A stretch of 64,000 nt of DNA from Salinicoccus roseus (GTDB taxonomy: Bacteria > Bacillota > Bacilli > Staphylococcales > Salinicoccaceae), in assembly GCF_003814515.1 (NCBI RefSeq), contig NZ_RKQJ01000004.1:1-64000 (forward strand), in the 5' to 3' direction. The position numbers and the translations under genes are program-made. Every line of letters begins with the position of its first letter. The stretch's first letter is position 1. This document shows positions 52,668 to 61,467 of the stretch, one piece after another. A model generated the notes under the pieces. That model saw only the letters and a list, made by a program, of their open reading frames with translations. It did not search any database and was not told where the DNA came from.

Positions 52668-52914
52668 GAAATCCCTCCACCTTTTAAAATCAAAAAATTT
52701 ATTCTATTCAGTTATTGTATCACTATCGATTTCATCATGAATACCAGACAGGGTTAATTTTACACATAAGAGAATGTTTATCACATTTTTTAGTATATCT
52801 TCACAAAATGAAAGCTCGGCCATTATTCATGATGACGTTCGAAATGTTCAAATCCTTTATTACCCCCAATTTCGGGTAAGTGAATTATAACTTTGTTTGA
52901 CAGGAGAGGATACA

Positions 52915-53391
52915 ATGGCAAGAAAACAGGAAATCAGCCATGCCAAGCCAGCTATGAACATCTGGTCCGGAGTTCTTTTCGGTATCGGGCTGATGGCGCT
53001 GATTGACGAAATCATCTTCCACCAGCTGCTGCAATGGCATCATTTCTACGACCTTTTCACACCATTCATCGGCATATTGTCCGATGGTCTGTTGAATGCT
53101 TTTGCACTGTTTGCGCTGGTTGCCGGCCTGTTCATGTTTGCAGATATACAGCGGCGGCATATTGCCCATATGCGGACATGGACTGCATCATTATTCCTCG
53201 GGCTTGGAGGATTCCAGGTATTTGATGGAATCGTGAACCATAAGCTGCTGCAGATCCACCAGGTGCGATATGGGGTCGAAATATTGCCCTACGACTTGGC
53301 TTGGAACATTTCCGGCCTCATGCTGCTGATCATCGGCACTGTTCTGTTCACTCAGGCCAGGAAGCATATGAAACCAAGTGAGGCCCGATGA
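52915..53391 (+). CDS. DUF2243 membrane protein
   Basis: A 158-residue membrane protein with four helices (about 12-30, 48-68, 82-98 and 125-143). GVLFGIGLMALIDEIIFHQLLQWHHFYD and GFQVFDGIVNHKLLQIHQVR carry the His-rich motifs of DUF2243, which occurs next to CtaG-like proteins, as here. The conserved histidines suggest metal or heme contact, but the function is unknown. ATG 52915 follows AGGAGAGG; its 3' end is two bases from the start of the CtaG-like gene. The 250-base upstream region is AT-rich, with TATAAC as a possible -10. Confidence 0.85.
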   Translation: MARKQEISHAKPAMNIWSGVLFGIGLMALIDEIIFHQLLQWHHFYDLFTPFIGILSDGLLNAFALFALVAGLFMFADIQRRHIAHMRTWTASLFLGLGGFQVFDGIVNHKLLQIHQVRYGVEILPYDLAWNISGLMLLIIGTVLFTQARKHMKPSEAR

Positions 53392-53392
53392 T

Positions 53393-54169
53393 ATGGAACA
53401 CGCAAACTTCCTCCCCATCGAAATAGCTGCCGCCTTAATTGCGCTTGCTGCCCTGATCCTGTACCCGGCTGGTATGTATATATCGGGTAAGAAGCACAAA
53501 AAATGGCCCTTCCACCGTTTTATATTATGGTCGGCCGGGGTTGTCCTGGCTGCTTCCGCCCTCACCGGGCCGCTCGCCCAACTGTCGCATACGAATTTCA
53601 CTGCACATATGATGGGGCATCTGCTGGTGGGCATGCTGGCTCCGCTTCTCCTCGTATTCGGCAGGCCGATGACATTGCTCATGCGCACTCTAAATGTCCG
53701 ATCAGCGAAAAAATTGAGCCGTCTGCTCAACAGCCGCCATATCAGCTTCATCACCAATCCGCTGGTTGCAGCCACTCTGAACATCGGCGGCCTGTTCCTG
53801 ATCTATATGACCGGCCTGTTCACGATGATGCACATGTCGGCATGGCTCTATGCCCTGATCCACCTGCATGTCTTCCTTGCAGGGTATCTATTCACAATCT
53901 CACTTATCTACATCGATATCACAACGCATAGATACAGCTACATGTACCGGGCCCTCGTGCTCATACTTGCACTCGGTTTCCATAAAGTGCTATCCAAGCT
54001 CATCTACGCAGCGCCTCCCGAAGGCATCCCAAAGGATGCAGGAGAAAGCGGCGCACTATTGATGTACTATGGCGGTGATGTCATCGATGTCGGATTGATC
54101 ATCATACTGTGTTGGCAGTGGTATCGGGCACGGTCTCCAAAAATGCAGAAGACAGCAGGCCCCACCTAG
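53393..54169 (+). CDS. CtaG-like (caa3-type) cytochrome c oxidase assembly membrane protein
   Basis: A 258-residue protein with seven predicted membrane helices, resembling the caa3_CtaG family of Bacillus, distinct from the Cox11 type. Family features: LSHTNFTAHMMGHLLVGMLAPLLLV, IYMTGLFTMMHMSAWLYALIHLHVFLAGYLF and a C-terminal YYGGDVIDVGLIIILCWQW. The His residues are proposed to handle copper during oxidase maturation. No oxidase genes are nearby. Start ATG 53393, GAGG eight bases upstream, directly after the DUF2243 stop; co-transcription with it is nearly certain. Confidence 0.88.
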   Translation: MEHANFLPIEIAAALIALAALILYPAGMYISGKKHKKWPFHRFILWSAGVVLAASALTGPLAQLSHTNFTAHMMGHLLVGMLAPLLLVFGRPMTLLMRTLNVRSAKKLSRLLNSRHISFITNPLVAATLNIGGLFLIYMTGLFTMMHMSAWLYALIHLHVFLAGYLFTISLIYIDITTHRYSYMYRALVLILALGFHKVLSKLIYAAPPEGIPKDAGESGALLMYYGGDVIDVGLIIILCWQWYRARSPKMQKTAGPT

Positions 54170-54188
54170 CGGACCTGCTGTCTTTTTT
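54150..54188 (+). terminator. terminator after the CtaG-like gene
   Basis: Ten-base stem AGACAGCAGG/CCTGCTGTCT (54150-54159 with 54174-54183) and a T-run; overlaps the stop codon. Confidence 0.85.
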
Positions 54189-54237
54189 CGTCTTCTTCAT
54201 ATTTCCCGGGAAATTATCCTGTTGTCTTCCTTTCCAT

Positions 54238-55665
54238 CTATTCTGCATTAGGGTTGGAGACATATTTCGCATACTGTGAATCCAGCATGTTTGCAAGCAA
54301 GCGTGTTTCAAACCCGAAAGCCTTCATGACCAGCAGGTGGATTTTCGCCTGCGTAACAGTATAGAGGATCCATGGAAGCGTCGGTTCGTACTCGTGGATG
54401 GCAATCAATACTTCATCCGTATCCAGCACACGGCGGAACTCGAGGCGCGCCCGGCCGTCCTCCCTAGTCTGGGAGAACTTTCCTCCTTTAATGTAGTAGA
54501 GGATCCGGTCTTCATACGAACGCTCCTCCGATTTCTCCAGAATTAGGATCGGCGATTTGAACAGAGGCAGTGCAATTGATGTCTCCTTGTCCTTCACACG
54601 CGTACTTATGAATTTCCCTCCGATTCGGGACAGCCAGTTCACATAGTAGTCGGCTGTATCATTTATCGTCCATTGCTTTGGAATCCTTATACGCTGGACG
54701 GATTTCACATCGTTCTTCTCTATGTCGCTTTTCTGTATGATTTCAATGCCTTTTTTGGTGCTTGAATCTATTTCATCATCCAGCGCGATACGGACACTGT
54801 CCTTGAAGCTCGTTGGTGCATCTGATATGCCCTCTACGCAGTTCTCATCCCTCATCACCATGTTATGCGAAAGACTTTCAAGTAATGGGTAGACCATCTC
54901 TTTCGGCTTCTGCGCAATCAGGCTGACCCAGAGCTTGGAAAGTGTGATCGGGATGATCGGCACATCGATCATCGGCAGCTTTTTGCCCATGACTTCCGCC
55001 GTCTCTTCAAAAAGTTGTCTGTAGGACTTTTCCTCGGGCCCGCCGATATCGATGGATTCATTTCGGCTGGACTCCCTTTCGATTACCCGAGTCAAACCTG
55101 TAATGACATCCTTCAGTGCCACCGGGTGCGTCCTGTTGTATGCCCAGGATGGGAGCAGAAGCCCCGGCAGGCGCTTCACCAGGTTGTGGAGGATCGGGAA
55201 GGAAGACCCCTTCGGTCCCACAATCAGTCCGGCACGCAGTGTGGTCACGGGAATCCCGTAGGCACCAAGTATCCTTTCACATTCCAGTCGGCTTGCCAGG
55301 TGTTCTGAAAGTGTATCATCATCCGGAATGATGCCGCTCAGATAGACGATCCGCTTCACGCCCTTCTGCTTGGCAGCCCATGCGAAATTATCTGCGAGTA
55401 TCGCATCCATATCTGCGAACTTCGCCTGCGAAAGCTTTGATGAGGGCTGCATGGAATGGACGAGGTATACTGCAATATCTATATCCTCCATCACATTCTC
55501 GATATCTATCTGTGAATAGAGATCCGCTTCCTTCCATGTGACATTCTCTTCGTCTTCCTTATTATCCGCATGTCTGGAGATCGCTATGATCTCATGATTT
55601 TCTTTGAGCTTCTCCAGAAGATTTCCGCCAATATATCCGGACGCACCGGTCAGTAATATTCTCAT
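54238..55665 (-). CDS. NAD(P)-binding SDR with C-terminal DUF2867-like domain
   Basis: A 475-residue two-domain protein. Residues 1-285 form an atypical, extended SDR: MRILLTGASGYIGGNLLEKL (nucleotide site), VYLVHSMQ, IVYLSGI, and a YhfK/UbiE-like extension. Residues about 320-475 form a DUF2867/SRPBCC-like domain ending in PTLPWILYTVTQAKIHLLVMKAFGF. This combination occurs in a family of Firmicute and actinobacterial proteins of unknown substrate. The start is 55665 by family alignment, although the ATG two codons earlier is possible. It has a sigma-B-like promoter upstream, suggesting stress expression. Confidence 0.82.
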   Translation of the reverse strand: MRILLTGASGYIGGNLLEKLKENHEIIAISRHADNKEDEENVTWKEADLYSQIDIENVMEDIDIAVYLVHSMQPSSKLSQAKFADMDAILADNFAWAAKQKGVKRIVYLSGIIPDDDTLSEHLASRLECERILGAYGIPVTTLRAGLIVGPKGSSFPILHNLVKRLPGLLLPSWAYNRTHPVALKDVITGLTRVIERESSRNESIDIGGPEEKSYRQLFEETAEVMGKKLPMIDVPIIPITLSKLWVSLIAQKPKEMVYPLLESLSHNMVMRDENCVEGISDAPTSFKDSVRIALDDEIDSSTKKGIEIIQKSDIEKNDVKSVQRIRIPKQWTINDTADYYVNWLSRIGGKFISTRVKDKETSIALPLFKSPILILEKSEERSYEDRILYYIKGGKFSQTREDGRARLEFRRVLDTDEVLIAIHEYEPTLPWILYTVTQAKIHLLVMKAFGFETRLLANMLDSQYAKYVSNPNAE

Positions 55666-55703
55666 CAACATTCATCCCCTTTTCTTCTTTTCAATACGTA
55701 CTT

Positions 55704-55728
55704 ATACCCTGAAATGAAATATTTAGAC
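55704..55728 (-). promoter_or_regulatory. Sigma-B-like promoter of the SDR-DUF2867 gene
   Basis: On the minus strand GTCTAA (55723-55728), 13-base spacer, GGGTAT (55704-55709); one mismatch to GTTTAA-N13-GGGTAT. Confidence 0.65.
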
Positions 55729-55748
55729 CAGCCACTAGAAATCCGCAT

Positions 55749-55783
55749 TAAAAATGGTACCCCACTCCCATCGGGTACCATTC
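55749..55783 (-). terminator. terminator after the DUF2254 gene
   Basis: Nine-base stem ATGGTACCC/GGGTACCAT (55754-55762 with 55773-55781) followed on the minus strand by TTTTT. Confidence 0.85.
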
Positions 55784-55799
55784 CATCAATATGTCCATA

Positions 55800-57092
55800 T
55801 TACTCCGCCCTGTTCAACGCTTCACTTAAACGGACTTGCCTCTCATTGATATATTTGTAATCAATATCATACAGTACACCCTCATCGAAACCATCATATA
55901 CATAGCGGCTGAATGCTTCTATATCCCGCTTCACATCATCTGTACTATTCAGGGCGATATTCTCGAGAGCCTCAATGAGCGTCCTGAGGATCGTCACATC
56001 CTGCCTCCCGTAGAAACTGATCTGCGACAGCATCTTATAGAGTTTATCTTCCACACTGCTTCTTCTAACCACCAGTCGTCCCAGATGCTTTTCATCATTG
56101 TATATGACGTACGTACCGGTATATTTGAAATTCTTTATGAGCGCTTCGGAAAGGTAGTGGATGCACTGGACAGCGGTGTTGGGGTCATTGATCCCGGGGG
56201 ACAGCGCACGTATCGCAACATCCACAATCTTCTGCAGGCCATAGTCGACATCCTGATATACGCTCCGTTCCTTGCCGAGCTCAATATTCCTGATCAGACT
56301 GTCCGGGATTTCAGTCCCTTCATCGTGATGGATGGTGATAAGGATGGTAGAGGTCGTCACAAACTCCCCCACCAGCTGCTCGACATGGATGACAGCCCCG
56401 TTCTCCTCGGCCCATTCAAACAGCCTGTCATGGTTCATGAACTGAATGAATCCGAAGTCTTCGGACTGGAGTGCAGTCGTCGCGTCATACGACTCCACCA
56501 CCTCCGGCTTCAGCCCGCTTACTGCAACATGATCCTGATCGATCCTCTTTTCTTCCTTTTCTATCTCGTCCTTCACATCCTCGACGAGAGAATTGATGAG
56601 GTTGCTGACCTGTATGCTGGAAGCGACGAAATGGATGAAGTACGCAAAGAAGAAAAGGCAGAGTACGGCAAGCATGACCGCCACAATCGCCGAAATGACT
56701 TCCCCTTCGAATGTGGCCTGCTGCATGAAGGCCAGGGACAGGATCGAATACAGAAAACCGCCCATGAAGACACCAAGGACCCGCATCGTCCTCCTGTCAT
56801 TCACAAAGTTGGTGAGCACCCGTGGGGAGAACTGGGATGAATATGTAGTCAGCACTACCATGATGGTGGAGAACGTAATCGTTGTCATCGTCAACAGTGC
56901 CCCCGAAATCGAACCGAGGATCTCTTTGGCCAGATCGACCGATGTCGCCAGGAAAAACGCCAGCTCGAAGTTGAGCAGCGGCAGTATCTTCATGTCTATG
57001 TAGACGACAATCAGAGCCAAAGCAAGCGCCATCAGACAATAGATCACAGGAATGACCCATATGCTGTTTCTTATTGTTTTCAGGAATTTCAT
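55800..57092 (-). CDS. DUF2254 membrane protein
   Basis: A 430-residue protein with four N-terminal membrane helices (to about residue 160) and a large cytoplasmic domain. Matches the DUF2254 family: LLTMTTITFSTIMVVLTTYSSQFSPR, NDRRTMRVLGVFMGGFLYSI and ALSPGINDPNTAVQCIHYL. The function is unknown; channel-like or stress-linked roles have been suggested. Of three consecutive ATGs, 57092 is best spaced (seven bases) from GGGG. Monocistronic. Confidence 0.88.
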   Translation of the reverse strand: MKFLKTIRNSIWVIPVIYCLMALALALIVVYIDMKILPLLNFELAFFLATSVDLAKEILGSISGALLTMTTITFSTIMVVLTTYSSQFSPRVLTNFVNDRRTMRVLGVFMGGFLYSILSLAFMQQATFEGEVISAIVAVMLAVLCLFFFAYFIHFVASSIQVSNLINSLVEDVKDEIEKEEKRIDQDHVAVSGLKPEVVESYDATTALQSEDFGFIQFMNHDRLFEWAEENGAVIHVEQLVGEFVTTSTILITIHHDEGTEIPDSLIRNIELGKERSVYQDVDYGLQKIVDVAIRALSPGINDPNTAVQCIHYLSEALIKNFKYTGTYVIYNDEKHLGRLVVRRSSVEDKLYKMLSQISFYGRQDVTILRTLIEALENIALNSTDDVKRDIEAFSRYVYDGFDEGVLYDIDYKYINERQVRLSEALNRAE

Positions 57093-57190
57093 CATCATAC
57101 CCCATTTTCATAGCTGTTAAATCAATCATAACCGGGATGGGGTGAATACTCAATAGAAGGTCAGGGACGACCCACGGGAATGAGACGCGG

Positions 57191-57223
57191 CAAAAGACCC
57201 GGCTCCATATGGAACTGGGTCCT
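57191..57223 (-). terminator. terminator after the DoxX gene
   Basis: Imperfect hairpin GGACCCaGtTCCATATGGAgCcGGGTC on the minus strand (57196-57221) followed by TTTTG. Confidence 0.75.
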
Positions 57224-57237
57224 TGATGAAACATGAA

Positions 57238-57756
57238 CTATTCAGTCACTTCGCGCTTTCTCGTCGGGAACTTGAACCTGCGGGATGTGCCATCTTCATT
57301 CTCACGATACAGGAAGTGGTCCACTCCGAGGCTTCCCGCCTTGTGGCCTCCAGCAAGTATGACCAAGCCGATGAGGATGTAGAGCGGGTTTACTGAGACT
57401 GTGCCTGCAAACAGGAATGCGAAGTTCATCATCAGTCCGAAGAATGCAGCATATGCGGTCAGTCCCCCGAGAAGCAATCCGAGTCCGACAAGCACTTCAC
57501 CCCATGGAATCATGACGTTGACGATCGGTGCCATCGGCAGAAAGACATTTTCCACAAGGAATGTATACCACGGATAGACTGCACTGCCGTCCGGACCGAC
57601 TACAGGATTCTGGACTGCATTCTGCAGATATCCTGAAGCATCGAAGCCATTCATCACTTTGCCCAAACCACTCGTAAACCAGCCAAACCCGAGGAATATC
57701 CTCAAAATAAGTAATACATATTTGCTCGCCTTATTTTCCCTAAACCGTCTGATCAT
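57238..57756 (-). CDS. DoxX family membrane protein
   Basis: A 172-residue protein with four membrane helices, of the DoxX/DoxD-like family: RIFLGFGWFTSGLGKVMNGFDASGYL near the start, MIPWGEVLVGLGLLLGGLTAYAAFFGLMMNFAFLFAGTVSVNPLYI in the middle. Relatives are associated with thiosulfate:quinone oxidoreduction or redox stress; the biochemical role here is unknown. Its promoter contains a near-perfect Crp/Fnr- or Rex-type palindrome, pointing to control by respiration state. Confidence 0.87.
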   Translation of the reverse strand: MIRRFRENKASKYVLLILRIFLGFGWFTSGLGKVMNGFDASGYLQNAVQNPVVGPDGSAVYPWYTFLVENVFLPMAPIVNVMIPWGEVLVGLGLLLGGLTAYAAFFGLMMNFAFLFAGTVSVNPLYILIGLVILAGGHKAGSLGVDHFLYRENEDGTSRRFKFPTRKREVTE

Positions 57757-57798
57757 TTGTATTTCTCCTCTCTGTTATCCGTTCTTTTCTATAGGTTC

Positions 57799-57827
57799 AT
57801 TATATGTGAATATTATCACATATGCAA
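57799..57827 (-). promoter_or_regulatory. DoxX promoter with Crp/Fnr- or Rex-type operator in the spacer
   Basis: On the minus strand TTGCAT (57822-57827), 17-base spacer, TATAAT (57799-57804). The spacer is filled by TGTGAATATTATCACA (57805-57820), extended as ATATGTGA...TCACATAT (57802-57823). A protein bound there should repress. Confidence 0.75.
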
Positions 57828-57874
57828 TAGTTTTTGTTATTTTTTTCACATTAATTTGCGTCATTAAGGAAAAT

Positions 57875-57900
57875 AAAAAAGCACAGCCGTAGGCTGCGCA
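57875..57900 (-). terminator. terminator after the alpha/beta hydrolase gene
   Basis: Stem GCGCAGCC/GGCTGTGC (minus strand; 57881-57888 with 57892-57899, one G-U pair) followed by six T. Confidence 0.8.
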
Positions 57901-57909
57901 GAATGATGA

Positions 57910-58788
57910 TCAACTTATGATCTGGGAAGCGGTTTTATTCAGGAAGCGGAGGAGTTGGTCATTGACGAATTCAGGCTGTTCCTGATGGACCCAATGTGTC
58001 GCATCCTCGACCCAGATTACAGCATCGCTGTCGATGAGCTTAAGGCTCTCCTCTGCCAGCTTGCTGGAAAGGAACTGGTCACCTTTGCCCCATATGATCT
58101 TTACGGGCACTTCGATATCGTGCTTCCGCCCACTCTTCATGCTGGAGGGCATTGCACGATACCAGTTCAGCATGCTCGTCAGCGTCTTGGGCCTTGCCCA
58201 AGCAATCTTATATGCACCAAGCTCCTCTTCTGTGAATGTCCCTTTTCTACTCGTCATCTTAAGGGCCTGCTCCATATACCGGTAATCGTTGCTGCTCATG
58301 ATCTTCTCCGGTACTTTCGGAATCTGGAAGAACAGCATGTATGAGCTCCTCAGCCACTGCAGGGGTGTCGTCAGCATGACTTTGGGAAATACCGGCAAGT
58401 GCGGCATGTTGATTGCCACAAAGCCCCGAACCAGTTCGGGATGCGTGCTCACCAGATGCCAGCCTACCGCACCGCCCCAATCGTGGCCGATGATGGCTGC
58501 ATCCTTATGTCCAAAGTAGTGGATGAGCCCGATGATATCATTCCTGAGCGTATCGATGTGGTAAGCCCTGACCCCATCCGGCTTGTCACTTTTATTATAT
58601 CCACGCTGGTCGGGGGCGACGACCCTATATCCCGCTTCGGCCAACTCACGGATCTGTCTTCTCCAGCTGAACCAGAACTCGGGGAAACCATGGAGCAATA
58701 TCACCAGAGCTCCATCCTTGGGGCCGGAAACTGCAACATGGAGTCCCACTCCATTCGTCTCGATATGCTCGAAATCGATGTTCATCAT
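57910..58788 (-). CDS. Alpha/beta-hydrolase (epoxide hydrolase/haloalkane dehalogenase-like)
   Basis: A 292-residue alpha/beta-fold hydrolase. HGFPEFWFSWRRQI is the oxyanion motif of epoxide hydrolases, the nucleophile is Asp in GHDWGGAVGW, and the C-terminal DATHWVHQEQPEFV provides the His; PDQRGYNKSDKP is also typical. The aspartate nucleophile rules out ordinary esterases and fits epoxide hydrolase or dehalogenase chemistry. The start is 58788 or 58785; GGAGGG precedes both. Substrate unknown. Confidence 0.88.
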   Translation of the reverse strand: MMNIDFEHIETNGVGLHVAVSGPKDGALVILLHGFPEFWFSWRRQIRELAEAGYRVVAPDQRGYNKSDKPDGVRAYHIDTLRNDIIGLIHYFGHKDAAIIGHDWGGAVGWHLVSTHPELVRGFVAINMPHLPVFPKVMLTTPLQWLRSSYMLFFQIPKVPEKIMSSNDYRYMEQALKMTSRKGTFTEEELGAYKIAWARPKTLTSMLNWYRAMPSSMKSGRKHDIEVPVKIIWGKGDQFLSSKLAEESLKLIDSDAVIWVEDATHWVHQEQPEFVNDQLLRFLNKTASQIIS

Positions 58789-58903
58789 GATACCCTCCAT
58801 TTCCTAATATGAAGCCGTTTTGCCGTTCTTTTATTTATTCCCGGTCTAGGGCCTCACTAAGCACAATCTGGAAAGCCGGAGGCAATCATGCGATTCCAAC
58901 AGA

Positions 58904-59413
58904 TTATTTGGACAATGCGATCTTAATATGTTCCAGGTGATGCTCTTCATGCCATGCGAGTTTCGCCACTTTTGTTGCTACAGTGATCTTACCGTTCGTC
59001 TCATGGATGAAATATCGGTCCAACTGCGCCTCCGTCAGGTTGCGCGCCACTTCTGTGATGCGTGCGTTCATCCCTTCGAGCATTCTGATGGACGCCTCTA
59101 CAGGAAGTTCAGTATCCGGCTGCACCGCCCATTCCTCCTGGAGAAAGCCGGGCACCGTCGGTGCATCGTCCGTAAGTGCCAGTTTCAGGCGCTGATACAT
59201 ATTCAATTGAGAATCCGCAATATGGTGAACAAGCTGCCTTACCGTCCAACTCCCTTCACGATAGGTTTTTGATAGATCTTCTTCATCCAGATCATCGACT
59301 GTTCCCCTCAGCTGGCCTGTATAGGACTCGATCTGATCCGCCCACTCTTGTACATTTTCAAGCGTTGGTGTTTCTGGTACATCCAGTTTACCTATTGGAA
59401 ACTTAACATCCAT
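58904..59413 (-). CDS. DinB/YfiT-type metal-dependent hydrolase-like protein
   Basis: A 169-residue four-helix DinB-fold protein closest to Bacillus YfiT: KFPIGKLDVPETPT at the start, TVRQLVHHIADSQLNMYQRLK and HEEHHLEHIKIAL, which provide the three-His metal site. In bacillithiol-producing Firmicutes relatives act as bacillithiol transferases (BstA) in detoxification. That role is possible but not shown here. The 100 bases before the next gene (58801-58903) hold no recognisable feature. Confidence 0.87.
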   Translation of the reverse strand: MDVKFPIGKLDVPETPTLENVQEWADQIESYTGQLRGTVDDLDEEDLSKTYREGSWTVRQLVHHIADSQLNMYQRLKLALTDDAPTVPGFLQEEWAVQPDTELPVEASIRMLEGMNARITEVARNLTEAQLDRYFIHETNGKITVATKVAKLAWHEEHHLEHIKIALSK

Positions 59414-59505
59414 TAAAATTCTCCTCCCATAACAATGTCTTCCATTTCAATATACTATACATCCAGCTTCGATTTCGATTGTACGCTCAAAGCGATGAAT
59501 AAAAA

Positions 59506-59961
59506 CTATCCTTTATCCACTGTACTCCCGATCTTCTGGCGGAACAGCTTGAGGAAAGCTTCCTTGTCCTCCTTTGAGAATGGCTTCGGTCCCTTCGTCC
59601 GCCCGCCGCCTTTACGTATCATGCTGCCCATATAACGCGTCTCAAGCAGATGATCGATATTCCTGGCGTCATATTCAAATCCTTTATGATGGAGTACTGT
59701 GCATCCCTTCGGCAGAAGCAGGGAAGCAAGCCCGTAGTCCTGGGTCACCACGATATCATCCGCTGCTGCGAGCTGCACCACTTTGAAGTCCGCAGCATCC
59801 GGACCCGCTTCCACATAGACAGCCCGGACATGATCAGGCAATTCCTGGGTGGAATAGTGCGACAGACTCGACACCAATACGACCGGCACCTGCCTGTCCC
59901 CTGTTTCTTTTATGATGATGTCCTTCACCGGACACGCATCCGCATCAACAATCACTTTCAT
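59506..59961 (-). CDS. YaiI/YqxD family protein (DUF188, PIN-like)
   Basis: A 151-residue protein of the YaiI/YqxD family: [18 protein letters not shown] at the start, [30 protein letters not shown] and the ending [19 protein letters not shown]. The conserved Asp residues resemble those of PIN-like nucleases, but no activity has been shown to my knowledge. ATG 59961 follows AAAGGTG; the longer frame is not supported. Confidence 0.92.
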   Translation of the reverse strand: MKVIVDADACPVKDIIIKETGDRQVPVVLVSSLSHYSTQELPDHVRAVYVEAGPDAADFKVVQLAAADDIVVTQDYGLASLLLPKGCTVLHHKGFEYDARNIDHLLETRYMGSMIRKGGGRTKGPKPFSKEDKEAFLKLFRQKIGSTVDKG

Positions 59962-60020
59962 CCAATCACCTTTCCTTAATGACACCTTGGAGACGGAAGT
60001 AAATTGGAACAGGCGTCATC

Positions 60021-60467
60021 TCATCCGTACTTCTTCTGATGTGCCTTCTTCAGCTTGAGGTAATCTTCGTCCTCCCGCACCGTCTTCCATTTCTCTTCAA
60101 AGATCGCGGCCGATTCGGCCTTCTTCTCGTCAATATCCCGTTCGTTCACTTCACCATTCTTGTCGTACTTCCTTCCACCTTTATAATTGGCATACCGTCG
60201 GGAGCGCGTATATCCCATCTGGAGGAATTTCCTCGCCATGTCCATCCCGACAAAGTCGTCCTTTTCCTTATAGTCCAGATACATCTGATAGATCTTATCC
60301 GAGGATTCCCGGGCAATCTCAGGCGTCTTGAAACGCCAGTGCGGGAGTATTTCACTTTTATAGGGTTCCACCATCAGCACTCCCTGCTCGCCTCTTCCCA
60401 CTCTGTAGAGTTCAGGCTGTTCACGAAAGTCGATGTTGTCAAAATCCAGGTCGTAGTCGAAAGCCAT
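60021..60467 (-). CDS. DUF4385 family protein
   Basis: A 148-residue soluble protein: FDYDLDFDNIDFREQPELYRVG, GVLMVEPYKSEILPHWRFKTP and DFVGMDMARKFLQMGYTRSRRYANYKGG, all strongly conserved in DUF4385. Function unknown. It is acidic at the start and basic at the end. A sigma-B-like promoter about 50 bases upstream suggests general stress expression. GGAGGG precedes the ATG. Confidence 0.87.
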   Translation of the reverse strand: MAFDYDLDFDNIDFREQPELYRVGRGEQGVLMVEPYKSEILPHWRFKTPEIARESSDKIYQMYLDYKEKDDFVGMDMARKFLQMGYTRSRRYANYKGGRKYDKNGEVNERDIDEKKAESAAIFEEKWKTVREDEDYLKLKKAHQKKYG

Positions 60468-60514
60468 TCATATCCCTCCAGATATATTTTTATTGGTAAA
60501 TGTCATCTTTATAT

Positions 60515-60540
60515 ATACCCTTATTCCAGAAGGTTTGAAC
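60515..60540 (-). promoter_or_regulatory. Sigma-B-like promoter of the DUF4385 gene
   Basis: On the minus strand GTTCAA (60535-60540), 14-base spacer, GGGTAT (60515-60520). Confidence 0.7.
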
Positions 60541-60568
60541 TTCCCTACCCGGTATTGACTATATGTAC

Positions 60569-60597
60569 AAAAAAAGAACCCCAAATATGGGGTTCTT
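60569..60597 (-). terminator. terminator after rpsI
   Basis: Stem AAGAACCCCA/TGGGGTTCTT (60574-60583 with 60588-60597) followed on the minus strand by seven T. Confidence 0.9.
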
Positions 60598-60618
60598 GAA
60601 AGTATCGGAATCGTATCC

Positions 60619-61011
60619 TTAACGTTTTGAGAACTGTGGAGAACGACGGGCTTTCTTAAGTCCGTATTTCTTACGTTCTTTCATACGTGGGTCACGTGTA
60701 AGGAGTCCAGCTCTCTTAAGCACGCCACGGTTTTCCGGATCTGCTTCCAGAAGTGCTCTTGCGATACCATGACGGATTGCCTGAGCTTGTCCTGTGAAGC
60801 CGCCACCTTTAACGTTTACCAGTACATCGTAGTTACCTTGTGTTTCTGTAACTGCGAATGGCTGATTCAAGTCAAGGATGAGACTTTCGAATGGGAGATA
60901 ATCCCTCATGTCACGTCCGTTGACTGTAACATTGCCTTCACCTGGTACGAGACGTACACGCGCTACTGCATTTTTACGACGACCTGTTCCTGTATATTCT
61001 ACTTTAGCCAA
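60619..61011 (-). CDS. rpsI: 30S ribosomal protein S9
   Basis: A 130-residue ribosomal protein S9 with the family hallmarks [36 protein letters not shown] and the basic C-terminus ending in [10 protein letters not shown], which reaches the P-site tRNA. It follows rplM by 18 bases, the standard Firmicute order. Length is normal. Confidence 0.98.
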   Translation of the reverse strand: MAKVEYTGTGRRKNAVARVRLVPGEGNVTVNGRDMRDYLPFESLILDLNQPFAVTETQGNYDVLVNVKGGGFTGQAQAIRHGIARALLEADPENRGVLKRAGLLTRDPRMKERKKYGLKKARRSPQFSKR

Positions 61012-61029
61012 TGATTTAACCTCCTATCC

Positions 61030-61467
61030 TTAACCGCGAAGTTCGTAGTTTTCTGGTTTTTGTGCTTCATGCTTGTGCTCGCTTCCAGCGTATACATGAA
61101 GTTTCTTGCCTTGTGCGCGACCGAGTCTGTTCTTTGGAAGCATGCCTTTGATGGAGTTCTCCAACAGACGGACAGGGTTCTTCCTTTTCAGTTCACCGGC
61201 TGAGATGGATTTGATTCCACCTGGGTGGCCAGTGTGTCTGTAGTACATTTTGTCCTGTTCTTTGTTGCCGGTCATTTGGATCTTTTCAGCGTTGATGATG
61301 ATTACGTTATCACCTGTATCAACGTGTGGTGTATAAGTCGGTTTGTTCTTGCCGCGAAGTATGGATGCAACTTCAGAAGAAAGACGACCAAGTGTCTGTC
61401 CTTCTGCGTCGACAACATACCATTTACGTTCAATATTGGCTTCGTTTGCCATAAATGTTTGACGCAT
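61030..61467 (-). CDS. rplM: 50S ribosomal protein L13
   Basis: A 145-residue ribosomal protein L13: [43 protein letters not shown] and [12 protein letters not shown] with [11 protein letters not shown]. The ATG at 61467 has AGGAGG seven bases upstream. It has a promoter and untranslated leader of about 130 bases, where Firmicutes carry an autoregulatory L13 leader. Confidence 0.98.
   Translation of the reverse strand: MRQTFMANEANIERKWYVVDAEGQTLGRLSSEVASILRGKNKPTYTPHVDTGDNVIIINAEKIQMTGNKEQDKMYYRHTGHPGGIKSISAGELKRKNPVRLLENSIKGMLPKNRLGRAQGKKLHVYAGSEHKHEAQKPENYELRG

Noticed and set aside
57092-57108. GGGTAT as a sigma-B -10 before the DUF2254 gene
   Set aside because: It overlaps the ribosome site and start codon, so transcription from it would lose the translation start.
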